This document shows, piece after piece, positions 21,639 through 32,895 of a stretch of 64,000 bases of DNA. Position 1 is the first letter of the stretch. Every line of letters begins with the position of its first letter. Location: the NCBI GenBank assembly GCA_944548615.1, contig OX155963.1:30159985-30223984 (forward strand), in the 5' to 3' direction. Source of the DNA: Micropterix aruncella (lineage: Eukaryota; Arthropoda; Insecta; Lepidoptera; Micropterigidae). The notes below the pieces were generated by a model. It did no database searches. It saw nothing but the letters and a program-made list of their open reading frames with translations, and had not been told where the DNA came from. The translations under genes were made by a program, and so were the position numbers.

Positions 21639-22085
21639 GTCGGGGGAGTCTGGAAGCAGTACTGTTTCCTATAGAGCGGGGGTGGTTGCGGACCTTACGG
21701 CGACTGCTCTTGAAACGACCATCGGCCATCCGATCCTAGGTGAACAGCCGGGCAAAGGACGCTATGGTCAGCGATAGATTCGGTAAACACCGATTAACCG
21801 CTTCGTAAGGGAGAGGACCGCTCAAGCGACCTCGAACTCGTAACCAATCGAGAGACCGGAGTAATCTGGTCACAAATTGGAAGTAAGGGCGTGAGTGTAA
21901 GCCCGCCGGGTAACACTCCTGGCTATCTCGCGGTTAAGGCGTTGGCCTCTTACGGGCTTGTGGCGTAGCTAGATGGTGGAATGTTTTGTCCTCAAGTCTT
22001 CTGCGCTCACTCCAGGGAGACAGAACGACCAATCGTTAAAACTTCCTGAGGTGACGGGCTCGCCCGCTGTAGTCGACAACCCAAG
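21639..22085 (+). mobile_element. R670 repeat, 5'-truncated copy
   Basis: It begins within the family at GTCGGGGGAGTCTGG and runs to the GTCGACAACCC tail. It lies head to head with the previous copy; only the shared 12-bp flank separates them. Confidence 0.85.
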
Positions 22086-22607
22086 TTGCAGGATTATATA
22101 CAACTGTTATAAACTATTAGCACTCAACACCAGTGAACTAAGTTAAACGTTAGCAAATCCAAATGACTAATTTATTAATGGTCCTAATTTTAAAATCAGT
22201 AGTAAAGTTCCTAGGCGCCACAATGAAAATGAAAGGCACCAAACGGTGCGGCCCCTTCGCACGCCCACAAATCCACCAAATCCAAGTTTGCTAAATCCAT
22301 TGTATATTTGGGATTATTTATTACTTCATCATTATACTTCTAAGAAATAGAAAGAAGGTGTATTGTTAAATAGAGAAATTACACAATCAAAGTGTTCACC
22401 TTTTGCGACGCGTAGATTCTTCTATACAAATCTATGGTTCAGCCCATAGTGACTGCAGCAAAAGAAGACTGAAGATCTTCCCACACTTTTCTGTCTATCT
22501 GTCAGATTCGAAGAAGTGATTATTATATATCCAGAGGAGAGCATGATTACGATTTGTCAGTCTGCTCTCCTCCCCCTTCTGGATTACAGAGATGTTGCAT
22601 TTCTCGA
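22086..22607. other. Non-coding stretch
   Basis: I see no gene. A hairpin with arms TCCAGAGGAGAGCA and TGCTCTCCTCC...TTCTGGA lies at about 22530-22584. Confidence 0.4.
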
Positions 22608-24118
22608 AAGTACGACTTTAGGAAGGATTTCTTGAAAGTACCTACAACCTATCACGTAGTAGATGCCGGGTCCTTATCCCGGACAGGCGTCTTTTGGTGA
22701 TGAGATTCTCAAATTCGTTCTACAGATTTTCTCTCTAAGTTAGCCGAATTCGTGAATTTAAAGTGTTATTTTTGTTTTTGTTGTTAATTTAGAATTTATT
22801 TCAAGGTAGTGAAATTTTAAAATTCAAGTTTATTTATTTCCAACTACGCTATTCGGGTGTAGAAATTAAATGCATCATCTTATATATTTACAACAAAAGA
22901 AGAAATAAAATTTGGAAACAAGTTCAATTCAATACTAATTTAAACAAAAATACAATTATAGCAGTAAAAATTAGGCATTGAAATGCTTAACAGGTGTCAC
23001 ATCAAGAAATTCAGAACTAAATATAAAAACACTTTTTAATAAAAAATCTATATAAAGTTAAAACCTAAAATATATAATAAAAACCTAAAATAATAAATTT
23101 GAATTGAAGAAGTGAAATATAATATAAATCGTAATAAAAACTTAAGAACAAATATGAATAGTCAAAATAATAATTTAGGTAAAAGTCGAACAGAAAGTCG
23201 TAGGAAAATATCAAATAATGAAACGAGAAATATCCCGGCAGCGATAGTAAATAATGAAATAAAAATGTAAAGCAAAATTAATTAACTAAAATTTTATTAA
23301 AAATATAATTATGGGCAAAAAAAAACGACTTTGTCCCTCCAATACTTTGCCGGCACGTAGCCAAGGACTTATAGAAGGATTTGGAGCGTGATATATTTTT
23401 TCCCAGGAGGAACTTACACCGTACAGCAATAAAACTTCGAATATACCGAGAGTCAACGACGCGAATCATTCTTCGGTGACGAGCGCGGAGAGAGAGAATG
23501 CAACGCATTAAACACGATCGATTTAATCGTTTACCCAAATATACTGACCAAACATTCAATGTGATACCAATGGCCAAAAAGCGTAAAAAATTGTAAGTCT
23601 TCAAGTCGAATATTTCGAGATTGAAATATGACTAACGCGCCCCCTGGTCGACTAATTTCAACTACAACCTTTTCAACTCTTGCCAAGATAAAATGATACC
23701 TGCATGTAAAATTTTTGCTCAATCAGATTAAGCGTTTGGGTGCTATAGTGGAGGAATACACTTAAACCGACAGACAAGCATCTAGAAATGGTCTTACTCG
23801 TCTCAGGGGAGCTCAAAAATGATATTTCCGTATTCATTGCGGAAAAATATTTGCTCGTTCACAATAATTTCCCTCCTCGTTGGTTGGGGGACCGGGAATG
23901 TAAAATATAATTCAAAATTGAAAAATAAAATGTCAATCGGACTAACTAGTGCTGTCGACTACAACGGGCGAACCCGTCACCTCAGGAAGTTTTAACGAAA
24001 TTTGATCGTTCTGTCTCCCGTGTGGTGAGCGCAGACTTAGGACAAAACAGTCCACCACATGCTCCTCCACATGCTCGTAAGAGGCCAACGCCTTAACCGC
24101 GAGATAGCCAAGTATGTT
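22608..24118. repeat. Left arm of large inverted duplication
   Basis: This arm of about 1.5 kb is the inverted counterpart of 25480-27169, roughly 90% identical by eye. The outermost match is GAAAGTACGACTT; the innermost lies in an R670 copy (GCGAGATAGCCAAGTATGTT). The R670 insertion sits at the same base in both arms, next to GTCAATCGGACTAACTAGTG. Confidence 0.85.
23278..23604 (-). CDS. Arm ORF, unknown (108 aa), probably not a gene
   Basis: The frame is also open in the other arm (26214-26546, 110 aa) with most residues shared, for example LNVWSVYLGKRLNRSCLMRC and RMIRVVDSRYIRSF. It is basic and Cys-poor. I recognise no domain. The two arms differ at several indels yet both stay open, which may reflect the low stop density of this strand rather than selection. 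It is part of the repeated unit. Confidence 0.2.
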   Translation of the reverse strand: MKTYNFLRFLAIGITLNVWSVYLGKRLNRSCLMRCILSLRARHRRMIRVVDSRYIRSFIAVRCKFLLGKNISRSKSFYKSLATCRQSIGGTKSFFFAHNYIFNKILVN

Positions 24119-24592
24119 ACCCAGCGGGCCGACACTCACGCCCTTACTACCAGTTGCAACCAGATTACTCCGGTCTCCCGACTGGTTACGAGTTAGAGGT
24201 CGCAGTCCTCTCCCTTACCTAACGGTGAAACGGTCTACCGAATCTATCGCGGACCACGGAATCCTTTGTCCGGCTGTTCACCCGGGATCGGGCAGCCGAT
24301 GGTTATTTCAGGAGCAGTCTCCTTAAGGTGAACAACTACCCCCGCTCTAAAGGAGGCAGTACTGTGTCCAGACTCCCCCACTGTTAGTCAGAATGCGCAA
24401 TCGATTGACTGACGCCGCAAGGTTCGTAAACCGTTCAGGAGCGCCAGAAGATTGACTCCTGGAAACTAGCCCTCAGGCCAGAGTCTTGCCCGAGCTCGCA
24501 CTTCATGCGTGGAGGCCGCCAGATGGGTGTCGACCCGTGAGTGTGACCGAACCTGAACAAATAGGTCTTCGTGTCCAACTCCATCAGCTCCC
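23942..24592 (-). mobile_element. R670 repeat copy at inner edge of left arm
   Basis: Full copy with tail GTCGAC at 23955 and head CCATCAGCTCCC near 24592. The flanks TCAATCGGA (23933-23941; 24594-24602) form a 9-bp TSD. Its tail-side 160 bp belong to the inverted duplication; the rest lies in the spacer. Confidence 0.85.
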
Positions 24593-24602
24593 ATCAATCG
24601 GA

Positions 24603-25479
24603 ATAAAAATGTAAGCACAAATATCAATAGTCACAACATTTCAGTTTCATTCGAGCTGCAATGCAATTTATGCAACGCGTATTTAAAAGGCGATTCACGC
24701 AGGCGGAACCTAAATCCGCGCCCCTTTCAGCCTGAAAAACGATGTGTGTTTTTACGCTCTTCCTCATAGATAATAATGTTATTAATGGCAACACCACGCC
24801 AACATTTTACAATATTAACTCTGTTTGATTTGCAACCAATGGCTGGCATATTTAAATGTTGCCTGTATGAGGGTATTACGCCGATGATACAGTATCGCTA
24901 GAAGCATGACCTCGGAAAACTGTTGCTATGGGACTACAATACAATACAATTTAATTTTACTCCAGTTGGTGATACACTTGGATGCGTAATTGCATCTAAC
25001 ATTCTCAGTAATATAATTAATTATGGAAAATTGACTATCGTGATAATTGTGACTATACAAATTAATTTATGTAATTTATAAACGGTTTAAAAACATCAAT
25101 AGTTAGGAAATAATGTAATAATGAAAATTGCGGATCAAATAAACAGAAAAATGTCTATAACCATAATAGTCTGAACCGAATAAATAAGCCAAAATTTTAA
25201 TTATTGGCTCAAACCAGCAAAATAGCCTTCACCGATAAAAATAAAAATTACGCAATTTTGCAAATATCAACTATTGGGATATTTTACTTTATTTTACAGA
25301 ATGATACTTTTTAAATCTGGATTAGGCACTATCCGATCCTCTTTTGTTATATATTGGATTATTGACCAAGCTATGGACTATTATATTTTTGAAATGATTC
25401 TCTTCAAGATTTCTGATATGCGGTGGAACCTTATTCTTAAAAATATGTTTAGATTATGTTTATAAATACATCTAAAACA
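24603..25479. other. Spacer of the inverted duplication
   Basis: AT-rich DNA apart from a CpG-richer patch at 24660-24750. No gene seen. Confidence 0.5.
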
Positions 25480-25878
25480 TACTTGGCTATCTCGCGGTGA
25501 ACCTTTTGGAAGCCAGTTAACCCACGAAAAAAAATCGAGCCTCTCGAAAATTTATTTGTAGAAACAGTGTGCAGCATGCTAATATATACGGGGGTAATAT
25601 ACAATGGCAGGCATCAATGAAAGGCTTTTACCGCAGTGGAGGGAGAAATAGAGCCGATAATTGCATAAATACGGATATATACGGATAATACGAAAAGAGC
25701 CGATCGGCGGGCGTGGCCACCCAGGGGTTAAGGCGTTGGCCTCTTGGGCATGTGGCGGTGCATGTGGTGGACTGTTTTGTCCTAAGTCTTCTGCGCTCAC
25801 CATACGGGAGACAATACGATCGAATTTCGTTAAAACTTCCTAAGGTGACGGGTTCGCCCGTTGTAGTCGACTGCACTA
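25480..25878 (+). mobile_element. R670 repeat, partial copy in right arm
   Basis: The tail side (TTAAGGCGTTGGCCTCTT to GTAGTCGAC) is present; it is interrupted by about 210 bp and ends at the duplication breakpoint. It is the duplicated partner of the copy at 23942-24592, not an independent insertion, because the flank beyond GTCGAC is the same. Confidence 0.85.
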
Positions 25879-26213
25879 GTTAGTCCGATTGACATTTTAT
25901 TTTTCAGTTTTGAATTATATTTTACATTCCCGGCCCACCGATCAACGAGGAGGGAAATTATTGTGAACGAGCAAATTTTTTTCCGCAATGAATACGGAAA
26001 TATCATTTTTGAGCCCCCCTGAGACGAGTAAGACCATTTCCAGATGTTTGTTTGTCGGTCTGTGTGTATTCGTCCACGATAGCACCTTGAGCTAAAATGT
26101 GGCATACAGGTACCTATCATTTTATCTTGGCAAGAGTTGAAAAGGTTGTGGTTGAAATTGGTCGACCCCCTTGGTCAGCGCGCTAGTCATATTTCAATCT
26201 CGAAATATTCGAC

Positions 26214-26546
26214 TTGAAGACATACAATTTTTTTACACTTCTTGGCCCTTGTTATGCCAAAATCACATTGAATGTTTGGTCAGTATATTTGGGTAAACGA
26301 TTAAATCGATCGTGTTTAATGCGTTGCATTCTCTCTCTCCGCGCTCGTCACCGAAGAATGATTCGCGTCGTTGACTCTCGGTATATTCGAAGTTTTATTG
26401 CTGTACGGTGTAAGTTCCTCCTGGGAAAAAATACATCACGCTCAAATCCTTCTATAAGTCCTTGGCTACGTGCCGGCAAAGTATTGGAGCGACAAAGTCG
26501 TTTTTTGCCCATAATTATATTTTTAATAAAAAAAATAATTAATTAA
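26214..26546 (+). CDS. Arm ORF, unknown (110 aa), probably not a gene
   Basis: Partner of the frame at 23278-23604. The first 20 residues and the C-terminus differ through small indels; the middle 70 are nearly identical. No recognised domain. Confidence 0.2.
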   Translation: MKTYNFFTLLGPCYAKITLNVWSVYLGKRLNRSCLMRCILSLRARHRRMIRVVDSRYIRSFIAVRCKFLLGKNTSRSNPSISPWLRAGKVLERQSRFLPIIIFLIKKIIN

Positions 26547-27169
26547 TTTTGCTTTACATTTTTATTTCATTATTTACTATCACTGCCGGGATATTTCTCG
26601 TTTCATTATTTGATATTTTCCTACGACCTTCTATTCGACTTTTACCTAAATTATTTGTTTGACTATTCATATTTGTTCCGATTCATATTATATTTCACTT
26701 CTTCAATACTATTATTTTAGGTTTTTATTATATATTTTAAGTTTTAATTTTATATAGATTTTTTATTAAAAAGTGTTTTTATATTTAGTTCTGAATTTCT
26801 TGATTTGACACCTGTTCAGTATTTCAATGCTTAATTTTTACTGCTACAATTGTATTTTTGTTTAAAATAGTATTGGATTGAAGTTGTTTCCAAATTTTAT
26901 TACTTCTTTAATTATAAGTATATAAGATGATGCATTTAATTTCTACACCAGAATAGCGTAGTTAAAAATAAATAAACTTGAACTTTAAAATTTCACCACC
27001 TTAAAATAAATTCTAAATTAACAACAAAAACAAAAATAACACTTTAAATTCACGAATTCGGCTAACTTAGAGAGAAAATCTGTAGAACTAATTTGAGAAT
27101 CTCATCATAAAAAGACACCTGTCCGGGATAAGCAGCCGGTATCCACTACGATAAGTCGTACTTTCAATT

Positions 27170-28516
27170 GCTTGATTGTTGGAACATTATATTATATTTC
27201 AGGCTAAAGCATTACGTATCTTATATGTATTAAATTAAATTACTGATGTTTTACAGATTTTATAATTTATAATCTCAATATATAATATGTATCCTTTTGC
27301 ATTGTAGCCTCAAACTTGTCAATTATCTAAAAGGTATCCTAAATGTAGCGATTAAATTTTATAAATCCGTTGGATATATTGTTTTTAATAGATTTTAAAT
27401 TGAAAAGTTGGTAAGTATATATTTTAAATGTATTGAAGATAATATCACACACTTTCTGTTTTATTTGTCAATGTTGTGTGTTGCCAAGTTAGCGGCAAAA
27501 TTTGACGCAGACAGACAACCCACAATTTATTTTTATAAAACTTTTTATGAATTTTCTTGTAGCTGGAATTCCCCCGTGTAGCGGGAATTAATAGCGGGCA
27601 TGTCCCTTATTTATATATAATATTTTTTCCGCTACAAAATGGCGTACACCGTTCAAGAATTTACTACTATTTGAGGTATCCTTTCCTGGAAAAAATAAAG
27701 AACTACCCTAATTTTGTAACCGTGCCTGATTTCAAAGGAAAGGAACTTTTCGTATAAAATCCGCTCTCCTCACCTAAACAAACGGGCTATGAACGAGGGA
27801 TCAAAGCGAATATAATTCACCCTCAAGAGCCCCGGGGGCATTGTATTTACCGAGGATTTTATATTGTGTGCAATCCTTTAAGATTTATCAAGTTCACCTG
27901 GGTTTAAGTTGTTTAGTCGAAATCTGTGCGATCAACGCGAAAGATCAACACGACGCGATCGCCCACGCGCCTTTTTAGACACAAAGGTTGTTTGAATTCG
28001 ACTTGATTGAGACGTCATGCGTCAGCTTTAGCAGAATCTTTTTTTTTTAGTACAAAAAGTACAAACGAAACCTTATTCACGGGAATTATCTGTCCGTGTC
28101 GTATGTCACTGTCGATTATCTCGGTCAGCTATCTTTAATAAATTTACTATAGTTGTTGAAATTTAGTAGGTACACCACTTCAATCAGACGAACACATGTT
28201 GTTTTTTAAATATAAATAACATATTAAGCACACTATGCATCGTCGACTTTATATTTTACAATCATATGTAAACAATCTAAGTGAGCGATTAGCATATGAA
28301 CCTGAAGAAATCACTGATGAGAGATGATTACGACAGCAACAGTATGGCTCATGCTGTTGGCCTTCAATCCCAAAATAACTGGACAACACTTTTGCATTCC
28401 TTCTGAAATGTACTGGAAGATAGTGTTTTATGACTGCATGCCAGAGATGCTGTTTTTTAAAATGCTTCTATCATACACTTCCAGACCCCAGTAACCTCGG
28501 TCTTTGAGGATATTGA
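27170..28516. other. AT-rich non-coding DNA
   Basis: No gene seen. A CpG-containing patch lies at about 27900-28020. Confidence 0.45.
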
Positions 28517-28756
28517 GAGAATAGTGAATGCAATACTCCTTGCACAGCTAGACGTATTCTAGCTAGATGCAAGGCGGCCTTAGATCAAGGACGGTACACT
28601 TACCGCCATCACAATGTCCTTGCCGTTATTCTCGAGGTAATTAGCTTCTCAGTAGCTCGTGCCAACAGTCTGAGAGTACCCTCCAAACTCCCAATACAGT
28701 TCGTGCAGGATGACTCTAAAGGCAATAAAATTTCACTACAAAACCTATCTCAATAA
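28517..28756 (+). pseudogene. Retroelement coding remnant (79 codons, no ATG)
   Basis: An open frame without a start codon reads CNTPC..ARRILARCKAALDQG followed by RYTYRHHNVLAVILE. The pattern C..C...ILxxCKxALxxGRYxxRHxxVL resembles the zinc-binding tail after reverse transcriptase in some non-LTR elements. A stop precedes it by one codon and another closes it. Family assignment is tentative; it is certainly a relic. Confidence 0.5.
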
Positions 28757-29526
28757 TCTAAAAAATCAGATTTGATTCTGGATGTCGATTCTGTCTCCAA
28801 GAAGTATAAATTTCCTGAAAGTCTCGGATGCACAGCCTCTCATCCAGATATGACTCTTTATTCCCATTATCGGAAGATGGCCCATTATATTGCAAATAGA
28901 ATTAAATGTTCGATGGGAATCAAATACCCCTAAAAAACCAGGAGTACCTACAAATTAAATAAATACCATGATTCCGCAAATGACGTCATCCGGATCGGCT
29001 TCACTTCTTCACCTTCACGAGGTGGAAGTTCAGCTCAGATTTTTTCACACATAGAGTGCTATATGCTATTTTTATTAATAAAGATTATTAATTGATCTAT
29101 ACAGTTGCATAACATATTATTTGACCCGCCTTACATCAGTACAAATTTACACTTTTCCATAGCCTATAACTTTTCAAAAGTGCTTTCTTTCTGGTGTCTG
29201 TGTTGTTTATTTTAAATATGTCGAAAAGCCTAATTTTTTATAATTTTACATTCAACTTCAGTTTCAGAATTAGCGTGAATTAGTTGTTTTTATTGTAAAT
29301 GGATAGTATGCAATGTTGTTACCCCCAAAAACCCAGGAGATGACACGTTCATAACGTTTAATTTTAAAGTATTTCCGTAATACTATACCTATTTATATAA
29401 AAAAAGAGAAAATATTTCCGCTAATTCTGCCAAAATATTTCTCTATATCAAAACTCAGATTTAGCCACCCATTAGACAGAAAAGTGTATAAATACACAAA
29501 TTAATATGAACTACATACATGAACCT
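28757..29526. other. AT-rich non-coding DNA
   Basis: Nothing recognised. Confidence 0.45.
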
Positions 29527-29528
29527 AT

Positions 29529-30005
29529 AGAATAACTTTATTGTGCTATAAAAACATAACTTAATGAATATTACACTGGTTTTATGAAAAAGACAATTTA
29601 TGCACAAATGGCGGACTTATCGCTATAGCGATATCTTACAGTAAACCATTTGATAAAATAATTCCTAATTTTCACCGTACAATACACAAAGAAGTAGTAA
29701 AGTTACATTTAAAATTAACTTATATAAATATATGTTAATAAGTTATGATAAGGTTGCCCAAGGAAGGATAGAGGAGAGGACAAAGTGAGGTTAGTGGCTG
29801 TGTAAAAATAAATGTTACTTCAACAACTTTTTGAAAGTATGCAAAGAAGGTGCATGCCTGATAGAGTAAGGGAGCTGATTCCATAAACGAGCAGAATGGA
29901 CCGTGAAAGAGTGCGTGTAAACTGAAGAATGATATATCAGAATGGCGAGTGTATTGCCGGCTTGATCGAAGTGGAAGACCATGGCCGACCAAATGGTGGA
30001 AATTC
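29529..30005 (-). mobile_element. LINE 3' fragment (jockey/CR1-like)
   Basis: On the minus strand, HHLVGHGLPLRSS is followed, after a frameshift, by HSFTVHSARLWNQLPYSI and then RHAPSLHTFKKLLK with a stop at 29815. This is the C-terminal end of a jockey/CR1-like reverse transcriptase polyprotein. Its 3' UTR contains CGATAAGTCCGCC and ends ATAAAGTTATTCTATAG. It is the same clade as the LINE at 31110-32329 (YHLGSHGLSLRSS). 5'-truncated and frameshifted. Confidence 0.85.
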
Positions 30006-30612
30006 TCCCTTATCTTTGTTTGATATATTAATAGTAATGAGAAAGGATCTTGCCTCCACCATTCTCCCCGTGAAGACGAAAAATTTAATTCTTAAGAAAT
30101 GTTAGGTGATTTGTTAAGTTGTAAAGTTTAGCGAAAATACTATATTGCAACTGTATTGTTTAATAACTCCTTTAAATTTTAATCGCAAGCTAACAAAGAC
30201 CTTGATCCCTGCTAAGAACACACTATCGGCGCAGGCACCACACTATATAGAGCCCAGAAGGTCTACGTAGTTTAGACAGCACCATTAATATTACCTTGCA
30301 CCGAGATTAACGAATATTTTAGGAAAATACTTCGATAACTCAGGACTGAAACAGTTGGTTCTTAAAAACTGCCTCATTCAGTGGTGAATTAGTAAAGGAA
30401 GGACGGAAACTGAATGTATCCTCTTGACATTTGAAAAATAGTAACACAATTATACATTCATAATTTACAAACCCTAACATCTCTGACAATATAAATTACC
30501 TAAATGTACTGGAAGAGTAAAAAGTAATAGGGTGAATTAAAAAAAAAATACGGTGTATTTCGTAATTCGACGTATTTTATAATTATCTTCGACTACTTTT
30601 ATTATTTAATGT
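30006..30612. other. Non-coding stretch
   Basis: Nothing recognised. Confidence 0.45.
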
Positions 30613-30990
30613 TTATTTAGATTTTTTTCTCACTCTATTTTACTATATCAGTTTTGTAACAATTTTTATCTTATATTACGAAACCAATAGATTAGGAAAC
30701 ATCTTTACAAAAAATTGCATATTAAATTGCTGTTATATAAAATTGATGTCATTCTTGGAACATTAGCTTCCTTGGAACATTGCGAGTGACACAGAATCAT
30801 TGTGTTTTTTAAAAGTTATGAATATATTTTTCTTAAATAAATAAATACATAAAAAAATAAATTGTTAGTTTATGCGGTAAGATCCGTTTGTTATAAATAT
30901 AGTGGCTAAATGTTAATTCATTTTCATACGTGGCAAGATAATTCAATAAATACTCAAAAGACAACATTATTAAAGCTTATATTGGATATT
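30613..30990 (+). repeat. Direct repeat A1, partner 32330-32625
   Basis: It shares with 32330-32625, in the same order and orientation, TTATATTACGAAACCAATAG, CGGTAAGATCCGTTTGTTAT and CAATAAATACTCAAAAGA. Identity is about 80-85% by eye. The pair brackets the LINE/R670 composite at 31110-32329. Confidence 0.75.
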
Positions 30991-31109
30991 GAAAAGTGTA
31001 TAAATAATATGGCGAATATAGAGTTTTTTTGCGTGGGTAATATTTTGGATTTGGGTGTATAGTCATCTTCTATCTAATATTTTATCTTCTGTATAATATT
31101 TTATATTTG

Positions 31110-32329
31110 TTTACGGTTACTTTTATTATTTGATGATCATTTTGATTATTATCACTTAGGAAGTCATGGTCTTTCACTCCGTTCCAGTCAGGATATATTG
31201 AGATGTCGACCACAACGGGCGAACCCGTCACCGCAGGACGTTTTAACGATTCATCGTTCTATCGACCGTGCAGTGAGCGTAGAAGACTTTGGACATAACA
31301 AATCCGACGTCTAGCTACGCCACAACCCGTTAGAGACCAACGCCTTACCGCGAGTAGCCAGGTATGTTACCTGGCGGGCGGCACTCGCGCCCTAACTACC
31401 AATTGTGACCAGATTTCTCCGGTCTCTCGATTGGTTCCGAGTTCGAGGTCGCTTGCGCGGTCCTCTCCCTTACGAAGCGGTGAAACGGAGTATACCGTAT
31501 CTGTCGCGGACCAAGGCGTCCTTTGCCCGACTCTGAACCGGGATCGGATGGCCAATGGTCATTTCAAGAGCAGTCGCCGTAAGGTAGACAACTACCCCCG
31601 CTCTATAGGAAACAATACAGTTCCCAGACTCCCCCGATTGTTAGTCGGAGAGCACAATCGATTGGCTTGCGCCGCTCGGTGCGCAGACCGTCCAGGAGCG
31701 CCAGAGGATTGATTCCCAGGGGAGACTGGTTGACCCAGTGTCCTACCCAGGCTCGCACCCCATGCGTGGAGGCCATCGGATGGGTGTTGACCCGTGAGTG
31801 TGACCGACCCTGAAACAGAATGGGTCTTCGTGGCCAACTCAGCAAGGGCCCATTAGCTCCCTCCAGTCAGGATAGTAAAATTGCGATTCCAACTCATAAT
31901 TCTTCTTTTTTTACTTATTCCTTCACCGTTCATGCAGCTAGACTATGGAACCAGCTCCCGCCAGACATTAGAAACGCACCAACGGTTTCTACCTTTCAAG
32001 TGTCTCTGAAAAAGCATTTCATGTACCTAAATTCCTAGTTATCCTAGGTCTCATCCCACCCTCTCCTATCCTTCGCTCCTTGCGAATTATTCCAAATCCT
32101 AATTTTATTTTTGAAAAAATGGCATTTTTGTTACTTGATTAATTTTTGTTATGTAATAAGTTTTTCTTCTTTTTTTGTTAATTTTTAATTTATCTTATGG
32201 CACCTAAATTTTTACACTTCCACGAAGGTTGGCTGTAAGAGATTGTATTTTAGGCAATAAGTCCGCCTTTTGTATGTTTTTGTTTAATGTACAATAAAGA
32301 ATCTCTATCGAACTATCTATCGATCTATT
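31110..32329 (+). mobile_element. LINE 3' fragment interrupted by R670
   Basis: The coding end reads LGSHGLSLRSSQD, then after the R670 insertion SKIAIPTHNSSFF, HAARLWNQLPPDIRNAP and a stop at about 32036. This is the C-terminus of a jockey/CR1-like polyprotein. The 3' UTR carries GGTTGGCTGTAAGAGATTGT and CAATAAGTCCGCC, and ends ACAATAAAGAATCTC plus a (TCTA)n-like tail. The frame is continuous once the insertion and one TSD are set aside. The start is a 5' truncation near 31110. Confidence 0.85.
31196..31861 (-). mobile_element. R670 repeat, full copy inside LINE ORF
   Basis: 666 bp with an exact 13-bp TSD, TCCAGTCAGGATA (31183-31195; 31862-31874). The sense tail is GTCGACATCTCAATA, shared with the copy at 40088-40754. 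Its position inside the LINE frame shows it is younger than that LINE. Confidence 0.92.
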
Positions 32330-32625
32330 ATTTTTTCTCATTTTTTAGTTTATTATATCAATTTTGTAACCATTTTGATCTTATATTACGAAACCAATAG
32401 ATTACAAAAGATCTTCTCATAAAATTACATATTAAATTGCCATTATCTAAAATTGGTAACTTCCTTGGGAATAATAAAAAAAAATTGTTAGCGTATACGG
32501 TAAGATCCGTTTGTTATAAATAAAGTTGCTAAATATTTAAATAATTGTCATACGTGTCAAGATAATTCAATTAATTCAATAAATACTCAAAAGAAAACAT
32601 TATTTAACCTTTTATGGATAGTGAA
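32330..32625 (+). repeat. Direct repeat A2
   Basis: Partner of 30613-30990. It ends where the SINE tail begins. Confidence 0.75.
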
Positions 32626-32635
32626 AAGTTTGTTT

Positions 32636-32895
32636 GTTTGTTTATACTCTTTATGTGAAAATGTCACAATGGGCGGGTTTATTGTCATATGACAATCTCT
32701 TACAACGTGTTATATGTATGTGTGCGTGTAACATGTCTGTAAGTGTGTGTCTTGTTATTGCATTCGATCGACAGAATTGAAAATGCAATTCCGTTAATTT
32801 GATCCCAACGGAAAATGGTGACCCATCCGGGAATCGAACACGGGACCTTACAATGTAAGATCGTAAATCAGGAGTGAAATGCACGGTGGGTCTAA
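32636..32895 (-). mobile_element. tRNA-derived SINE, copy 2
   Basis: Minus-strand copy of the SINE at 2387-2648. The B box is intact (TGTTCGATTCC, 32829-32840 on the minus strand) in GGTCCCGTGTTCGATTCCCG. The 3' part has GTTGTAAGAGATTGTCATAT and AAACCCGCCCATTG, and the tail is (CAAA)n at 32628-32642. Confidence 0.8.

Larger units (their letters stand above)
25480..27169. repeat. Right arm of large inverted duplication
   Basis: Inverse of 22608-24118. It holds an extra segment of about 210 bp (25503-25715) that splits the R670 sequence between CTATCTCGCGGT and TTAAGGCGTTGG. The order outward is R670 tail, GTTAGTCCGATTGACAT, the dispersed repeat also found at 9506-9720, the shared reading frame, then AT-rich sequence to AAGTCGTACTTTC. 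Confidence 0.85.

Noticed and set aside
20919..22085. R670 copies as a tandem or CRISPR-like array
   Set aside because: Units are hundreds of bases long, in both orientations, with TSDs; there is no short-repeat/spacer periodicity.
29735..29992. 85-aa minus ORF as a gene
   Set aside because: The conserved LINE motifs lie in the neighbouring frame; this frame is only partly the LINE reading.
30613..32625. Direct repeats as LTRs of a TRIM element
   Set aside because: I could not see TG/CA ends or a primer-binding site, and the interior is a 5'-truncated LINE.
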